Shown in pieces: positions 53,484 to 62,106 of a DNA stretch of 64,000 nt. Each line of letters begins with the position of its first letter. The stretch's first letter is position 1. The stretch spans positions 4,518,501-4,582,500 of the forward strand of contig NZ_JADOVJ010000001.1 in NCBI RefSeq assembly GCF_015752315.1, written 5' to 3'. The position numbers and the translations under genes are program-made. Under the pieces are notes generated by a model that saw only the letters and a program-made list of their open reading frames with translations, had not been told where the DNA came from and did not search any database. The DNA is from Nocardioides luteus. Its GTDB lineage: Bacteria; Actinomycetota; Actinomycetes; Propionibacteriales; Nocardioidaceae.

Positions 53484-53544
53484 AGCTCTGAGGCTAGACG
53501 AGCCCGACGCCCCCGGCGAGGACAAACTCCGGGTCGGTCCGACC

Positions 53545-55713
53545 TCAGTGGTCGAGCTGCTCCCGCAGACGACCGAGCAGGTCGAGGGCGGAGTCGGCGA
53601 TGACGGTGCCCGGAAGGAAGACCGCGGCCGCGCCCATCTGCTCGAGCGTCGCCACGTCGTCGGGCGGGATGACGCCGCCGATGACGATCATGATGTCCGG
53701 GCGTCCCTGCTCCTCCAGCGCCGCCTTGAGCGCGGGGAGCAGCGTGAGGTGACCGGCGGCCAGCGACGAGACCCCGACGATGTGTACGTCGGCGTCGACC
53801 GCCTGCTGCGCGACCTCCTCGGGCGTGGAGAACAGCGGGCCTACGTCGACGTCGAAGCCGAGGTCAGCGAAGGCCGAGACCACGACCTTCTGGCCACGGT
53901 CGTGGCCGTCCTGGCCCATCTTCGCGACGAGGATGCGGGGGCGGCGGCCCTCGGCCTCCTCGAACTCCTTGGTCGCCTTCAACACCTCGGTGACCTTCGA
54001 GTCACCCGACGTCGTCGCCTCGTCCCGGTACACACCGGAGATGGTACGGATCACGGCCTGGTGCCGTCCCCATGCCTTCTCCATCGCGTCGGAGATCTCC
54101 CCGACGGTGGCCTTGGCGCGGGCCGCGTCGACGGCCAGCGCGAGCAGGTTGCCGTCGAGGTTCGCCGCGGACTTCTCCGCCCCGGCAGCGTTGGTGATGG
54201 CCTCCAGGGCCCGGCGTACGTCCTCGTCGTCGCGCTCCGCGCGCAGCCGCTCCAGCTTGGCGACCTGCTGCTTGTAGACCTGGTCGTTGTCGACCTTGAG
54301 CACGTCGAGCGGGTCCTCGGAGGGGAGCCGGAAGGTGTTGACGCCGATCAGCTTCTGAGCGCCGGAGTCGAGGCGCGCCTGGGTGCGGGCCGCGGCCTCC
54401 TCGATGCGCATCTTCGGGATGCCCTGCTCGATCGCCTTGGCCATCCCGCCGGCCGCCTCGGCCTCCTGGATGTGGGCCCAGGCGCGCTCGGCGAGGTCAT
54501 GCGTCAAACGCTCCACGTAGTAGGAGCCGCCCCACGGGTCGATGATCTCGGTGGTGCCGCTCTCCTGCTGCAGGAGCAGCTGGGTGTTGCGGGCGATGCG
54601 GGCCGAGAAGTCGGTCGGCAGCGCGATCGCCTCGTCGAGGGCGTTGGTGTGCAGCGACTGGGTGTGCCCCTGGGTCGCGGCCATCGCCTCGATCGCGGTG
54701 CGGCCGACGTTGTTGAAGACGTCCTGCGCGGTCAGCGACCAGCCGGAGGTCTGGCTGTGGGTGCGCAGGGACAGCGACTTGGGGTTCTTCGGGTCGAACT
54801 GGCTCACGAGCCGGGACCACAGCGCCCGGGCCGCGCGCATCTTGGCGACCTCCATGAAGAAGTTCATCCCGATCGCCCAGAAGAAGCTCAGGCGAGGCGC
54901 GAACGCGTCGACATCGAGGCCGGCGGCCAGACCGGTCCGCAGGTACTCGACGCCGTCGGCCAGCGTGTAGGCGAGCTCGAGGTCGGCCGTCGCGCCGGCC
55001 TCCTGCATGTGGTAGCCGGAGATCGAGATCGAGTTGAACCGGGGCATCTTCGCGGCGGTGTAGGAGAAGATGTCGCCGATGATCCGCATCGACGCCGCCG
55101 GCGGGTAGATGTAGGTGTTGCGGACCATGAACTCCTTGAGGATGTCGTTCTGGATGGTCCCGGCGAGCTTCTCGGGCGGAACGCCCTGCTCCTCGGCCGC
55201 CACGATGTAGAGCGCCAGCACCGGCAGCACCGCACCGTTCATCGTCATCGAGACCGACATCTGGTCCAGCGGGATGCCGTCGAACAGCGTCCTGGTGTCA
55301 TAGATCGAGTCGATCGCGACGCCCGCCATGCCGACATCGCCGCGCACCCGCGGGTGGTCGGAGTCGTAGCCACGGTGGGTGGCCAGGTCGAAGGCGACGC
55401 TCAGGCCCTTCTGGCCGGCAGCCAGGTTGCGGCGATAGAACGCGTTGGACTCCTCCGCGGTCGAGAACCCGGCGTACTGCCGGATCGTCCACGGCTGGGT
55501 CGTGTACATCGTCGGGTAGGGACCGCGCAGGAACGGGCTCAGGCCGGGGAAGGTGTCGAGCGCGTCGAGACCCTCGAGATCCGCAGGCCCGTACGCCGGC
55601 TGGATCTCGATGCCCTCGGGGCTCAGCCAGCCCTCGCCCGAGGGAGCGGCGGCGGCGTACGGCGGGGTCTCGCCCTGCAGCGGAAGACCCTTGAAGGAGC
55701 TGGGGATGGTCAT
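53545..55713 (-). CDS. mutB: Methylmalonyl-CoA mutase, large (catalytic) subunit
   Basis: 722 residues, full-length. TIM-barrel with [49 protein letters not shown]-terminal cobalamin-binding domain with the base-off motif DGHDRG (about 602-607) and [12 protein letters not shown]. Isomerises methylmalonyl-CoA and succinyl-CoA with adenosylcobalamin. Start overlaps the mutA stop (ATGA). This heterodimeric type has catalysis in MutB. MeaB is encoded at 48888. It ends the operon. Confidence 0.97.
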   Translation of the reverse strand: MTIPSSFKGLPLQGETPPYAAAAPSGEGWLSPEGIEIQPAYGPADLEGLDALDTFPGLSPFLRGPYPTMYTTQPWTIRQYAGFSTAEESNAFYRRNLAAGQKGLSVAFDLATHRGYDSDHPRVRGDVGMAGVAIDSIYDTRTLFDGIPLDQMSVSMTMNGAVLPVLALYIVAAEEQGVPPEKLAGTIQNDILKEFMVRNTYIYPPAASMRIIGDIFSYTAAKMPRFNSISISGYHMQEAGATADLELAYTLADGVEYLRTGLAAGLDVDAFAPRLSFFWAIGMNFFMEVAKMRAARALWSRLVSQFDPKNPKSLSLRTHSQTSGWSLTAQDVFNNVGRTAIEAMAATQGHTQSLHTNALDEAIALPTDFSARIARNTQLLLQQESGTTEIIDPWGGSYYVERLTHDLAERAWAHIQEAEAAGGMAKAIEQGIPKMRIEEAAARTQARLDSGAQKLIGVNTFRLPSEDPLDVLKVDNDQVYKQQVAKLERLRAERDDEDVRRALEAITNAAGAEKSAANLDGNLLALAVDAARAKATVGEISDAMEKAWGRHQAVIRTISGVYRDEATTSGDSKVTEVLKATKEFEEAEGRRPRILVAKMGQDGHDRGQKVVVSAFADLGFDVDVGPLFSTPEEVAQQAVDADVHIVGVSSLAAGHLTLLPALKAALEEQGRPDIMIVIGGVIPPDDVATLEQMGAAAVFLPGTVIADSALDLLGRLREQLDH

Positions 55714-57500
55714 GCGAGCTTCTCCCTCGTAGCGGTCAGGAAGGCGAGTGCGTCGACGCCCATCGAGGCGGCGTCGTCCACCTCGGCGTCGACGGCGTCG
55801 GGCTTCCCGGCGATGATGACGTGCGTGGCGCCGGCCTCGCGGAGGGCCGCGATCGCGGCCGCGCCCCACTCGGCGTACGCCTTGTCCGAACCGGCCAGGC
55901 AGACGACCGGCGGCGCGCCGGCCGCACGGTACTTTCCGGTCAGCTCATCGGCGTCCGCGGTCGCACCCGCGACCTCGACGCCGATGCCACCGGCGGCGAG
56001 GAGGTTGGTCGCGAAGGTCGCCCGCGCGGTGTGCTGGGCGACGGTGCCGAGGGTGGCGAGGAAGACCTTGGCGGTGGCGGGGGCGTCGCGGAGGGCCTCG
56101 AAGGAGGCGCCGTAGCGCACCACCCGCTCGTTGAGCGGGTCGACCGGTCGCTCGGGAAGCGTCTCGGCGAGGTTGGGGAACTCGGTGAGCCCGGTGATCG
56201 GGCGCTTGCGGCGCGCGATCGCCTTCTCCCGCTCGGCGGAGACCACGGCGATCCGGTCACGGAAGGGCGAGAAGTCGTGGCCACCGACGGCGTTGGCCCC
56301 GGTCCACTCCTCCTCGAGCTGGATGAACGCCTCCCAGCCGGCCTCGGCCATGTCGGCGGTCAGCCGCTCGACGGCGAAGGAGCCGCCGGCGGGGTCGGCG
56401 ACGGCCGCGACGTGGGACTCGTCGATCAGCAGGTGGGACACGTTGCGGGCGATCCGGCGCCCGAACCCGTCCGGCACGCCGTTGGCGGAGTCGAAGGGCA
56501 GCACGGTGACCGCGTCCGCCCCGCCGACACCGGCGGCGAAGGCCGCGACGGTGCCGCGCAGCATGTTCACGTAGGGGTCGTACTTCGACAGCATCGGCCG
56601 CGAGCTCACCGCATGGATGCGCATCTCCACGCCCTCGGCCCCGGAGAGCTCGAGCACGCGTGCCCAGAGCTGCCGGGCCGCCCGCAGCTTGGCGATGGTC
56701 GGGAACTGCTCGTCGGTGGCGGCGTAGCGGAACTCGATGAGGCTCGCCGCCACGGCCGGCGAGAACCCGGCCTCCGTCAGCGCGCGCAGGTAGGCGACGC
56801 CCACCGCGATCGACCAGCCGAGCTCCTGCACGTCGGAGGCACCGAGGTCGTGGGCGGCGGTGGCGTCGACCACGATCGCGCGCACCCCGATCCCCTGGGC
56901 CAGGCGCGCGAGGTCGACCAGCTCGGCGAACGCCTCGTCCGGCGCCAGCGGCAGGTCGCGCAGCAGCGCACCCATCGGGTCGGCACCCAGGTTGGTCGCG
57001 GCGTGCAGCCCGGTGCCGCGCTCGGCGATCAGCGCGAGCAGGTTCTGGGCGACCTTGACCGCACCGATCGGCGCGTCGAGCACGACGGGCGCCAGGTCGA
57101 GGAGGACCTTGTCGAGCAGTACGTTCAGGTCGGTGGTCTCGTCGGCGGCCACCCACAGCGAGGAGACCCCACCGTCGAGGTCGACCAGCGCCGCCTCGTT
57201 GGCCGCCTTCGCGTCCACCCCGGACAGGCCGGAGACGAGCGAGCGGATGTCCCAGGCGCCGGCGCGCGTGGGACGCGCCACGTCGGCGAAGGACGTGTCC
57301 GGCAGCCCGAGCGGGGCGATCCGGAGACCGTCGAGGGAGGTGCGGGTCAGCTTGTCCCAGACCAGAGAGTCGGCGTCGTCGGCGCTCAGCCGACCACTCT
57401 TGCGGAGGACAGCAGCGGTCGCCGCCTCCCACTCTGCCTGGGAATGGGCATCCGCCGGCTGGGCAAGGCGCAACGAGTCGGCGCGAGCGGCGTCGTTCAT
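55710..57500 (-). CDS. mutA: Methylmalonyl-CoA mutase, small subunit
   Basis: 596 residues. Homologous fold to MutB but without a working cobalamin site: the position of DxHxxG is degenerate. TIM-barrel part with [22 protein letters not shown] and [22 protein letters not shown]-terminal flavodoxin-like part [28 protein letters not shown]. Pairs with MutB. TAAGGT (57513-57508, minus) is 7 nt before the ATG at 57500, so the transcript seems leaderless and no cobalamin riboswitch can precede it. Confidence 0.95.
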   Translation of the reverse strand: MNDAARADSLRLAQPADAHSQAEWEAATAAVLRKSGRLSADDADSLVWDKLTRTSLDGLRIAPLGLPDTSFADVARPTRAGAWDIRSLVSGLSGVDAKAANEAALVDLDGGVSSLWVAADETTDLNVLLDKVLLDLAPVVLDAPIGAVKVAQNLLALIAERGTGLHAATNLGADPMGALLRDLPLAPDEAFAELVDLARLAQGIGVRAIVVDATAAHDLGASDVQELGWSIAVGVAYLRALTEAGFSPAVAASLIEFRYAATDEQFPTIAKLRAARQLWARVLELSGAEGVEMRIHAVSSRPMLSKYDPYVNMLRGTVAAFAAGVGGADAVTVLPFDSANGVPDGFGRRIARNVSHLLIDESHVAAVADPAGGSFAVERLTADMAEAGWEAFIQLEEEWTGANAVGGHDFSPFRDRIAVVSAEREKAIARRKRPITGLTEFPNLAETLPERPVDPLNERVVRYGASFEALRDAPATAKVFLATLGTVAQHTARATFATNLLAAGGIGVEVAGATADADELTGKYRAAGAPPVVCLAGSDKAYAEWGAAAIAALREAGATHVIIAGKPDAVDAEVDDAASMGVDALAFLTATREKLA

Positions 57501-57589
57501 GGATCGAACCTTAGGCGGCTGAAGTGGCGGTGACCACAAAGTGTGAGGTTTACAACCGCTAACTGAGACGCGTCGTTACGTTGAGCGCC

Positions 57590-58018
57590 GTGAAGATATG
57601 CACCCCCGAGGGAGCGGTCTATCGCGTCACCCGACGCTGGGTCCCGTGGCAGCGGAAGTCGCGGAAGCTCGAGGCGGAGGGAAGCGCGGACTTCTCCGGC
57701 TTCGACGGCGGCGACGACCCGATCAGCTTCCTGTTGGCACTGACCGCCGCGTTCGTCCTGATCCCGTTGCTCGCTGGGATCGTTTTCGTCTTTCTAGTCA
57801 CGGGCATCGAACTCATGCTCTTGATTGCGATCCTCCCCTTCGCAATCACAGGGCGGGTCGTCTTCGGCCGCCACTGGACCGTCGAGGTGCGCCGCGGCTT
57901 CACCCCGATCCACGAGGAGCGCACCGGCAGCTGGACCACCAGCGGCGTACGCATCAGGGAGCTGGCGCGGGAGATCGAGTCGGGCAACGTCCCGGCCAAC
58001 ACGCTCGCCCGGCCCTAG
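57590..58018 (+). CDS. Hypothetical membrane protein
   Basis: 142 residues, not recognised. A basic N-terminal region with WVPWQRKSRKL, two hydrophobic helices (FLLALTAAFVLIPLLAGIVFVFLV and MLLIAILPFAITGRVVFG), and a soluble tail (WTVEVRRGFTPIHEERTGSW). GTG at 57590 chosen because TACGTT ends 7 nt upstream; a TTG at 57581 would add three residues. Divergent from mutA. 4-bp overlap with the convergent DUF1707 gene (CTAG). Confidence 0.78.
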   Translation: MKICTPEGAVYRVTRRWVPWQRKSRKLEAEGSADFSGFDGGDDPISFLLALTAAFVLIPLLAGIVFVFLVTGIELMLLIAILPFAITGRVVFGRHWTVEVRRGFTPIHEERTGSWTTSGVRIRELAREIESGNVPANTLARP

Positions 58019-58353
58019 CCGCACCAGCCGCGCAGCAGCGGCAGGCCGGTGTAGACCAGCACCCACACCGGCCAGAAGAAGCCTCGCCCGGTGACGTGCC
58101 AGGCGACGACCGCGATCGCGCCGCAGATCAGGAACACCAGAAGGTCCCGTACGAAGCGCCGGTCCGTCTCCGCGGAGGGCGCCGGGTCCTGCTCGCCGAG
58201 GTCGTCGACCACCGCGGCGAGCTCGGCGGCCCGGGCAGCGCCCCACACCGCCTCGGCGCGCGACTCCAGCTCGGGCGCGTCGATCTGCCCCGCGGCGTAC
58301 GCCTCGACGAGCCGGGCCCGCGCGGCCTCACGCTCCAGGTCGCCGATCCTCAT
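58015..58353 (-). CDS. DUF1707-type membrane protein
   Basis: 112 residues. N-terminal DUF1707 domain (MRIGDLEREAARARLVEAYAAGQIDAPELESRAEAVWGA, a small DNA/SHOCT-like helical unit) and two C-terminal membrane helices (FLICGAIAVVAWHV and FFWPVWVLVYTGLPLL). Function unknown in the family. Start ATG shares one base with the sulfatase stop (TGATG), so it is translationally coupled to it. Confidence 0.85.
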   Translation of the reverse strand: MRIGDLEREAARARLVEAYAAGQIDAPELESRAEAVWGAARAAELAAVVDDLGEQDPAPSAETDRRFVRDLLVFLICGAIAVVAWHVTGRGFFWPVWVLVYTGLPLLRGWCG

Positions 58354-59897
58354 CACAGGCCCTCGAGGTCGAGGGCCTGGCCGGCGGCGTACAGATCCTT
58401 CGGGCACGTCGAGGCGGCGCAGTCCTGGTAGCGGGAGGCCAGCCGGGCAAGCGCCTTGACGGTCTCCGCGGAGGCGGGGTCAGCGGCGAGGTTGTGCTGC
58501 TCGTAGGGGTCGGAGGAGCGGTCGTAGACCTCGACCTGGCCGGTGTGCACGCGGGCGTAGGTCCAGGAGCCGACGCGGATGCCGGACCACAGCTGCCGGT
58601 TCCCGTCGGCGACCCGCCAGCCGGCGATGGGGATCGCGCGGACCTGCTCGGGGGCGCGCAACCACGGCATGATGTCGATCCCGTCGGACGCACGGGGCGG
58701 CCGAGCGTCGGCGGCCGCGAGCAGGGTCGCGGCCAGGTCCGGGTTGGTGACCGGGGTCCGCACCGTCCGGCCGCGCGGCACCCCGGGACCGCTCATCAGG
58801 ACCGGGATGCGCAGGGACTCGTCGTAGTGCCACAGCTTGCCGTTGAGGTTGTGGTAGCCGTTGGAGAAGCCGTTGTCGGAGGTGAAGACGACCAGCGTCC
58901 GCTTCAGCTCCCCGCTCTTCTTCAGCGACCCGATCAACGAGGCGATGTTGCGGTCCAGGCTTCGGGTCGCCTCGAGCCGGCGCTGGTAGGCGATCCGGAG
59001 CGCGTCCTTCTTCCTCGGGTTGAACGTCCCGCGACCGGGCGACCCCTTCGCGTAGCCGGAGGTGTCCTCGGGGAAGAGGTTGGGCCGCGCCGGGATCCGC
59101 ACGTTGTCGTAGAACCCGCGGTCCTGCCGGTCGGGCACGGTCACCGAGAGGGCGGCGTCGGTGCCGGGGTAGATCTTCTTCGGGTCGTCGGGCCCCGAGG
59201 GCCCGCCGTGGTGCGGCGCCACGTAGTTGACCCAGGTGAACCAGGGCTTCCCCGACCCGCGCTCGGCCGCGATCCCGGCCTTCGCGTGCTCGGTGATGAC
59301 GGTCGAGGAGTAGCCCTTCGACTTGATGATCTCGCCGTTGACGTTGAACTTCGGCGAGCGGAAGTTGTAGGTCGACGGGTCGACGGTCGCGCGCCACTGG
59401 TCCCAGCCGGGCGGTACGTCACCTCGGGTCTCACCCTCGCCGTAGCCGTTGAGGTACTTCCCCGCCAGGATCGTCGCGTAGCCCGCGTCCTGCAGCGAGC
59501 TGGCGACCGTCGAGGAGTCGTCGAAGGCCGCATATCCACCGTGGGGCCCCTCGATCGTGCGCGCACCGTGGTTGTGGGCGTACTGCCCGGTCAGCAGCGA
59601 GGCCCGCGCTGGCACGCAGATCGGCGTCGGCGCGATCCCCTCCGAGAAGGAGACCCCGGTCCGCTCGACCAGCTTGCGCACCTGCGGCAGGTAGTCCATG
59701 TCGAGATAGGAGAGGTCGTCGACGGTGACCAGCAGCAGGTTCGGCTTCTTCACCGGCCGTTCCAGAGCAGGCGTACGCGTCGGGGCCGCCGCCATCGCGG
59801 CCGGCTCGTGCACCAGCCCGGTCACGGCGAGGGCGCTCATCGCAGCCGTCGCCACGGCTGCGCGCCTGCGACGGGTGAACAGATTGCCGACCGACAT
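58353..59897 (-). CDS. Secreted sulfatase (formylglycine type)
   Basis: 514 residues. Signal peptide about 1-36 (MSVGNLFTRRRRAAVATAAM, basic then hydrophobic, cleavage near AMA-AAP). VTVDDLSYLDMDYLPQ with metal Asp pair, and the key PICVPARASLLTGQYAHNHG, where Cys is converted to formylglycine (CxPxR). TSDNGFSNGYHN carries further metal ligands. Cleaves sulfate esters of extracellular substrates such as polysaccharides or arylsulfates; which one is unknown. ATG at 59897 with GGGGAG 9 nt upstream; a TTG two codons earlier has only 3-nt spacing. Coupled to a DUF1707 protein. Confidence 0.93.
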   Translation of the reverse strand: MSVGNLFTRRRRAAVATAAMSALAVTGLVHEPAAMAAAPTRTPALERPVKKPNLLLVTVDDLSYLDMDYLPQVRKLVERTGVSFSEGIAPTPICVPARASLLTGQYAHNHGARTIEGPHGGYAAFDDSSTVASSLQDAGYATILAGKYLNGYGEGETRGDVPPGWDQWRATVDPSTYNFRSPKFNVNGEIIKSKGYSSTVITEHAKAGIAAERGSGKPWFTWVNYVAPHHGGPSGPDDPKKIYPGTDAALSVTVPDRQDRGFYDNVRIPARPNLFPEDTSGYAKGSPGRGTFNPRKKDALRIAYQRRLEATRSLDRNIASLIGSLKKSGELKRTLVVFTSDNGFSNGYHNLNGKLWHYDESLRIPVLMSGPGVPRGRTVRTPVTNPDLAATLLAAADARPPRASDGIDIMPWLRAPEQVRAIPIAGWRVADGNRQLWSGIRVGSWTYARVHTGQVEVYDRSSDPYEQHNLAADPASAETVKALARLASRYQDCAASTCPKDLYAAGQALDLEGL

Positions 59898-59989
59898 GAC
59901 CAAACACTCCCCAGTAATATGAGTTATTTAGTCTACTTTAACGCGACGGCGCCTCCAGAAGAATCCGCGCTCGTCCGCCGGACGCGCGT

Positions 59990-60721
59990 TCAGTCGGCCT
60001 GGACCGTGCTGGTCACCAGCGAGAGGGACACGATGCCGGGCAGGTAGCGGTCGTCGCTGAGCTCGAAGGCGCGACCGTCGGCGAACCGCGCGGTGCGGAC
60101 GACCCGCAGCAGCGGGCTCCCCCGGGAGACCCCGAGCAGGCGGCCGTCCATGGCCGAGGTCGCGAAGGCCTCGATCCGGTGCTCGGCGTGCGCGAGACGG
60201 ACGCCGAGCTCGGCCTCGACCACGTCGACGATCGAGGGCGCGTCGACCGGCAGCGCCTCGATGGTCGGGGCGAGCCAGCCGGGGAACACGGTGTGCTCGA
60301 CCATGGCCGGCGCCCCGTCGAGGGAGCGGACCCGCACCACCCGCAGCACCGGGTTGCCCGGCCGCTCGCCGAGCTCGCGCGCCTCCAGGGTGGTGGCACG
60401 GCCACGCGCCACATCGACGAACCGGCCGCCGGGGCTCAGCCCGGACGCGACCGCCCACTGCGCGAACGAGCGCACCCCCAGGCTCTGCAGCCGCGTGGCC
60501 ACATGGGGGTGCCAGTGCCGGCCGTGGTGGGAGACGAGACGGCTGTCGGTCTCCAGCCGGGCCAGCGCGCGTTCCACGGTGCCGCGCGCGACCCCGAACT
60601 CCCGCGCCAGGCAGGACACCGCCGGGAGCGGCCTGCCCGGCGGGTACTCGCCCGCTCGGATCCGCCCCTCCAACGTCGCCGCGACCGCGTGGTAGCGGCG
60701 CGACGCCCTCGACTCCCGCAT
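59990..60721 (-). CDS. GntR/HutC-family regulator
   Basis: 243 residues. N-terminal winged HTH (GRPLPAVSCLAREFGVARGTVERALARLETD) and a C-terminal UTRA effector domain (LEARELGERPGNPVLRVVRVRSLDGAPAMVEHTVFP). Lies between a HupE-like gene and the sulfatase, all on the minus strand, and begins 4 bp after the HupE-like stop, so it is probably in that operon. ATG at 60721; alternative start 60745 inside the HupE gene. May regulate the sulfatase through the AT-rich spacer at 59898-59989. Confidence 0.87.
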   Translation of the reverse strand: MRESRASRRYHAVAATLEGRIRAGEYPPGRPLPAVSCLAREFGVARGTVERALARLETDSRLVSHHGRHWHPHVATRLQSLGVRSFAQWAVASGLSPGGRFVDVARGRATTLEARELGERPGNPVLRVVRVRSLDGAPAMVEHTVFPGWLAPTIEALPVDAPSIVDVVEAELGVRLAHAEHRIEAFATSAMDGRLLGVSRGSPLLRVVRTARFADGRAFELSDDRYLPGIVSLSLVTSTVQAD

Positions 60722-60725
60722 CGGG

Positions 60726-62036
60726 TCACCCCGTCCCGAGGACACGTTGGACGAACCAGAACAGCCCGACGACGGCGACCCCCGTGGCCGCGGCGACGCC
60801 GAGCCACCAGCCGATCACCGGCTGCCGACGCCGCAGGACCAACAGCACCGGGAAGGCCAGCGCGATGATCACGAGCTGCACGGCCTCGATGCCGAGGTTG
60901 AAGACGAGGAGGGAGACCAGCAGCCGCCACGAGAACGGCTCGTCGATGCCGAGGGCACCGGCGAAGCCCAGGCCGTGGATCAGGCCGAACCCGAAGACCA
61001 CCGCGAGCCGAGCCCTCTCCCCCGACATCCACGATCCCGCCGTCCCCGGCGCGGTCTCGGTGGCCGTACGCACCGGCGCGGCCACGGCGAGGACGCCGCC
61101 GGAAGAGGCGACCGGCGCAGGACCGACACCGGCCGGCTCCCCGAGCGACGGCGAGCCGGAGCGGCCGGGGCGCCCACCGCGCCACGAGCCCCACACGTGC
61201 CAGGCGGCCACCGCCGCGATCGACAGCGCGATCACGGGCTCGACGATCGCGGCCGGGACCGACACGAGACCGAGGCTCGCCAGCACGAACGTCACCGAGT
61301 GCGCCGCCGTGAACGCGGTCGCGGCCAGCAGGATGTCGCGCGGGCGGCGTGAGCCGACGATGAGCGCGACGAGGAACAGGATGTGGTCGATGCCGAAGAG
61401 CAGGTGCTCGGCACCGAGGACGAAGAACTCCAGCAGCCTCGTCGGCGACGACTCGTCCGTGGAGAAGCTCGGGTCCTCGGCGGTGAGGACCGTGTTGCCG
61501 GATGCCTCGGGCAGCGAGTACTCCACGATCGTCTCGGTGCTCCCGACGAAGCCCTCCGACTCGGGGAACAGCTCGCTGGAGATCTCGTACGCGGCGTCGC
61601 CCGTCACCTCGGGGCAGGCATGGTCGAGGGTCACCACGACGTGCGGCACGCCGTCGCGCTCGGTGGTCCGGAGCTCGTCGGCGATCGACGGCGCACAGTC
61701 CTGGCCGTCCACGGCGATGCGGAAGCGGTCGCCGAGGTAGCCCAGCACCGCGTCCCGGTGCTCCTCGATCAGGCCGACGTCGGCGCCGGAGGTCTGGAAG
61801 GCAGCCTTGGCCTCGCTCTCCAGCCCGGGGTCGCCCTCGGCCTTCGCCACCGACCTGACCAGGAGGACGTACTCCATCTCGAGCTCGGTGCTCACGACAC
61901 CGTCGGCGCGCTGGGTCGTCTCGGCGTAGACCGTGGAGGTGAAGCCGTGGGCCGAGGCCGGGGGCGTCAGCAGGACGGGCGCGAGCAGCGCCAGTGCAGC
62001 AGCGGCGAGGAGACGTACGCCGGTGGGAACGGTCAT
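60726..62036 (-). CDS. HupE/UreJ-family membrane protein
   Basis: 436 residues. Signal-type N terminus (LLAAAALALLAPVLLTPPASAHG) and an extracytoplasmic domain of about 160 residues, then the HupE/UreJ-like helices: AEHLLFGIDHILFLVALIVG, AFTAAHSVTFVLASLGL, GFGLIHGLGFAGALG, with conserved His in GIDH, AAHS and LIHG that suggest metal handling. Family is linked to nickel/cobalt uptake but also to unknown roles. Rich Gly/Ser/Pro linker in the middle. GAGGA 5 nt before ATG at 62036. No nickel enzyme is in the window. Confidence 0.85.
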   Translation of the reverse strand: MTVPTGVRLLAAAALALLAPVLLTPPASAHGFTSTVYAETTQRADGVVSTELEMEYVLLVRSVAKAEGDPGLESEAKAAFQTSGADVGLIEEHRDAVLGYLGDRFRIAVDGQDCAPSIADELRTTERDGVPHVVVTLDHACPEVTGDAAYEISSELFPESEGFVGSTETIVEYSLPEASGNTVLTAEDPSFSTDESSPTRLLEFFVLGAEHLLFGIDHILFLVALIVGSRRPRDILLAATAFTAAHSVTFVLASLGLVSVPAAIVEPVIALSIAAVAAWHVWGSWRGGRPGRSGSPSLGEPAGVGPAPVASSGGVLAVAAPVRTATETAPGTAGSWMSGERARLAVVFGFGLIHGLGFAGALGIDEPFSWRLLVSLLVFNLGIEAVQLVIIALAFPVLLVLRRRQPVIGWWLGVAAATGVAVVGLFWFVQRVLGTG

Positions 62037-62064
62037 GAGGATCCTCGATCCGAAAGTGGGGGAA

Positions 62065-62099
62065 GGAGGCCCGCCCGGCACTCCGCCGGGCGGGCCTCC
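62065..62099 (-). terminator. Terminator of the phosphoesterase gene
   Basis: 15-bp perfect GC-rich arms (62065-62079 / 62085-62099), 5-nt loop ACTCC, 7 bp after the phosphoesterase stop (62107) and upstream of the HupE-like ATG. Confidence 0.88.
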
Positions 62100-62106
62100 C
62101 GGCGGG

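Noticed and set aside
53392..57533. Long plus-strand frames opposite mutB and mutA
   Set aside because: Antisense to well-supported mutase genes; no family match, low-complexity translation.
57501..57580. A cobalamin riboswitch in front of mutA
   Set aside because: The leader seems only about 7 nt long (TAAGGT at 57513-57508 before the ATG at 57500), and no B12-box sequence is visible.
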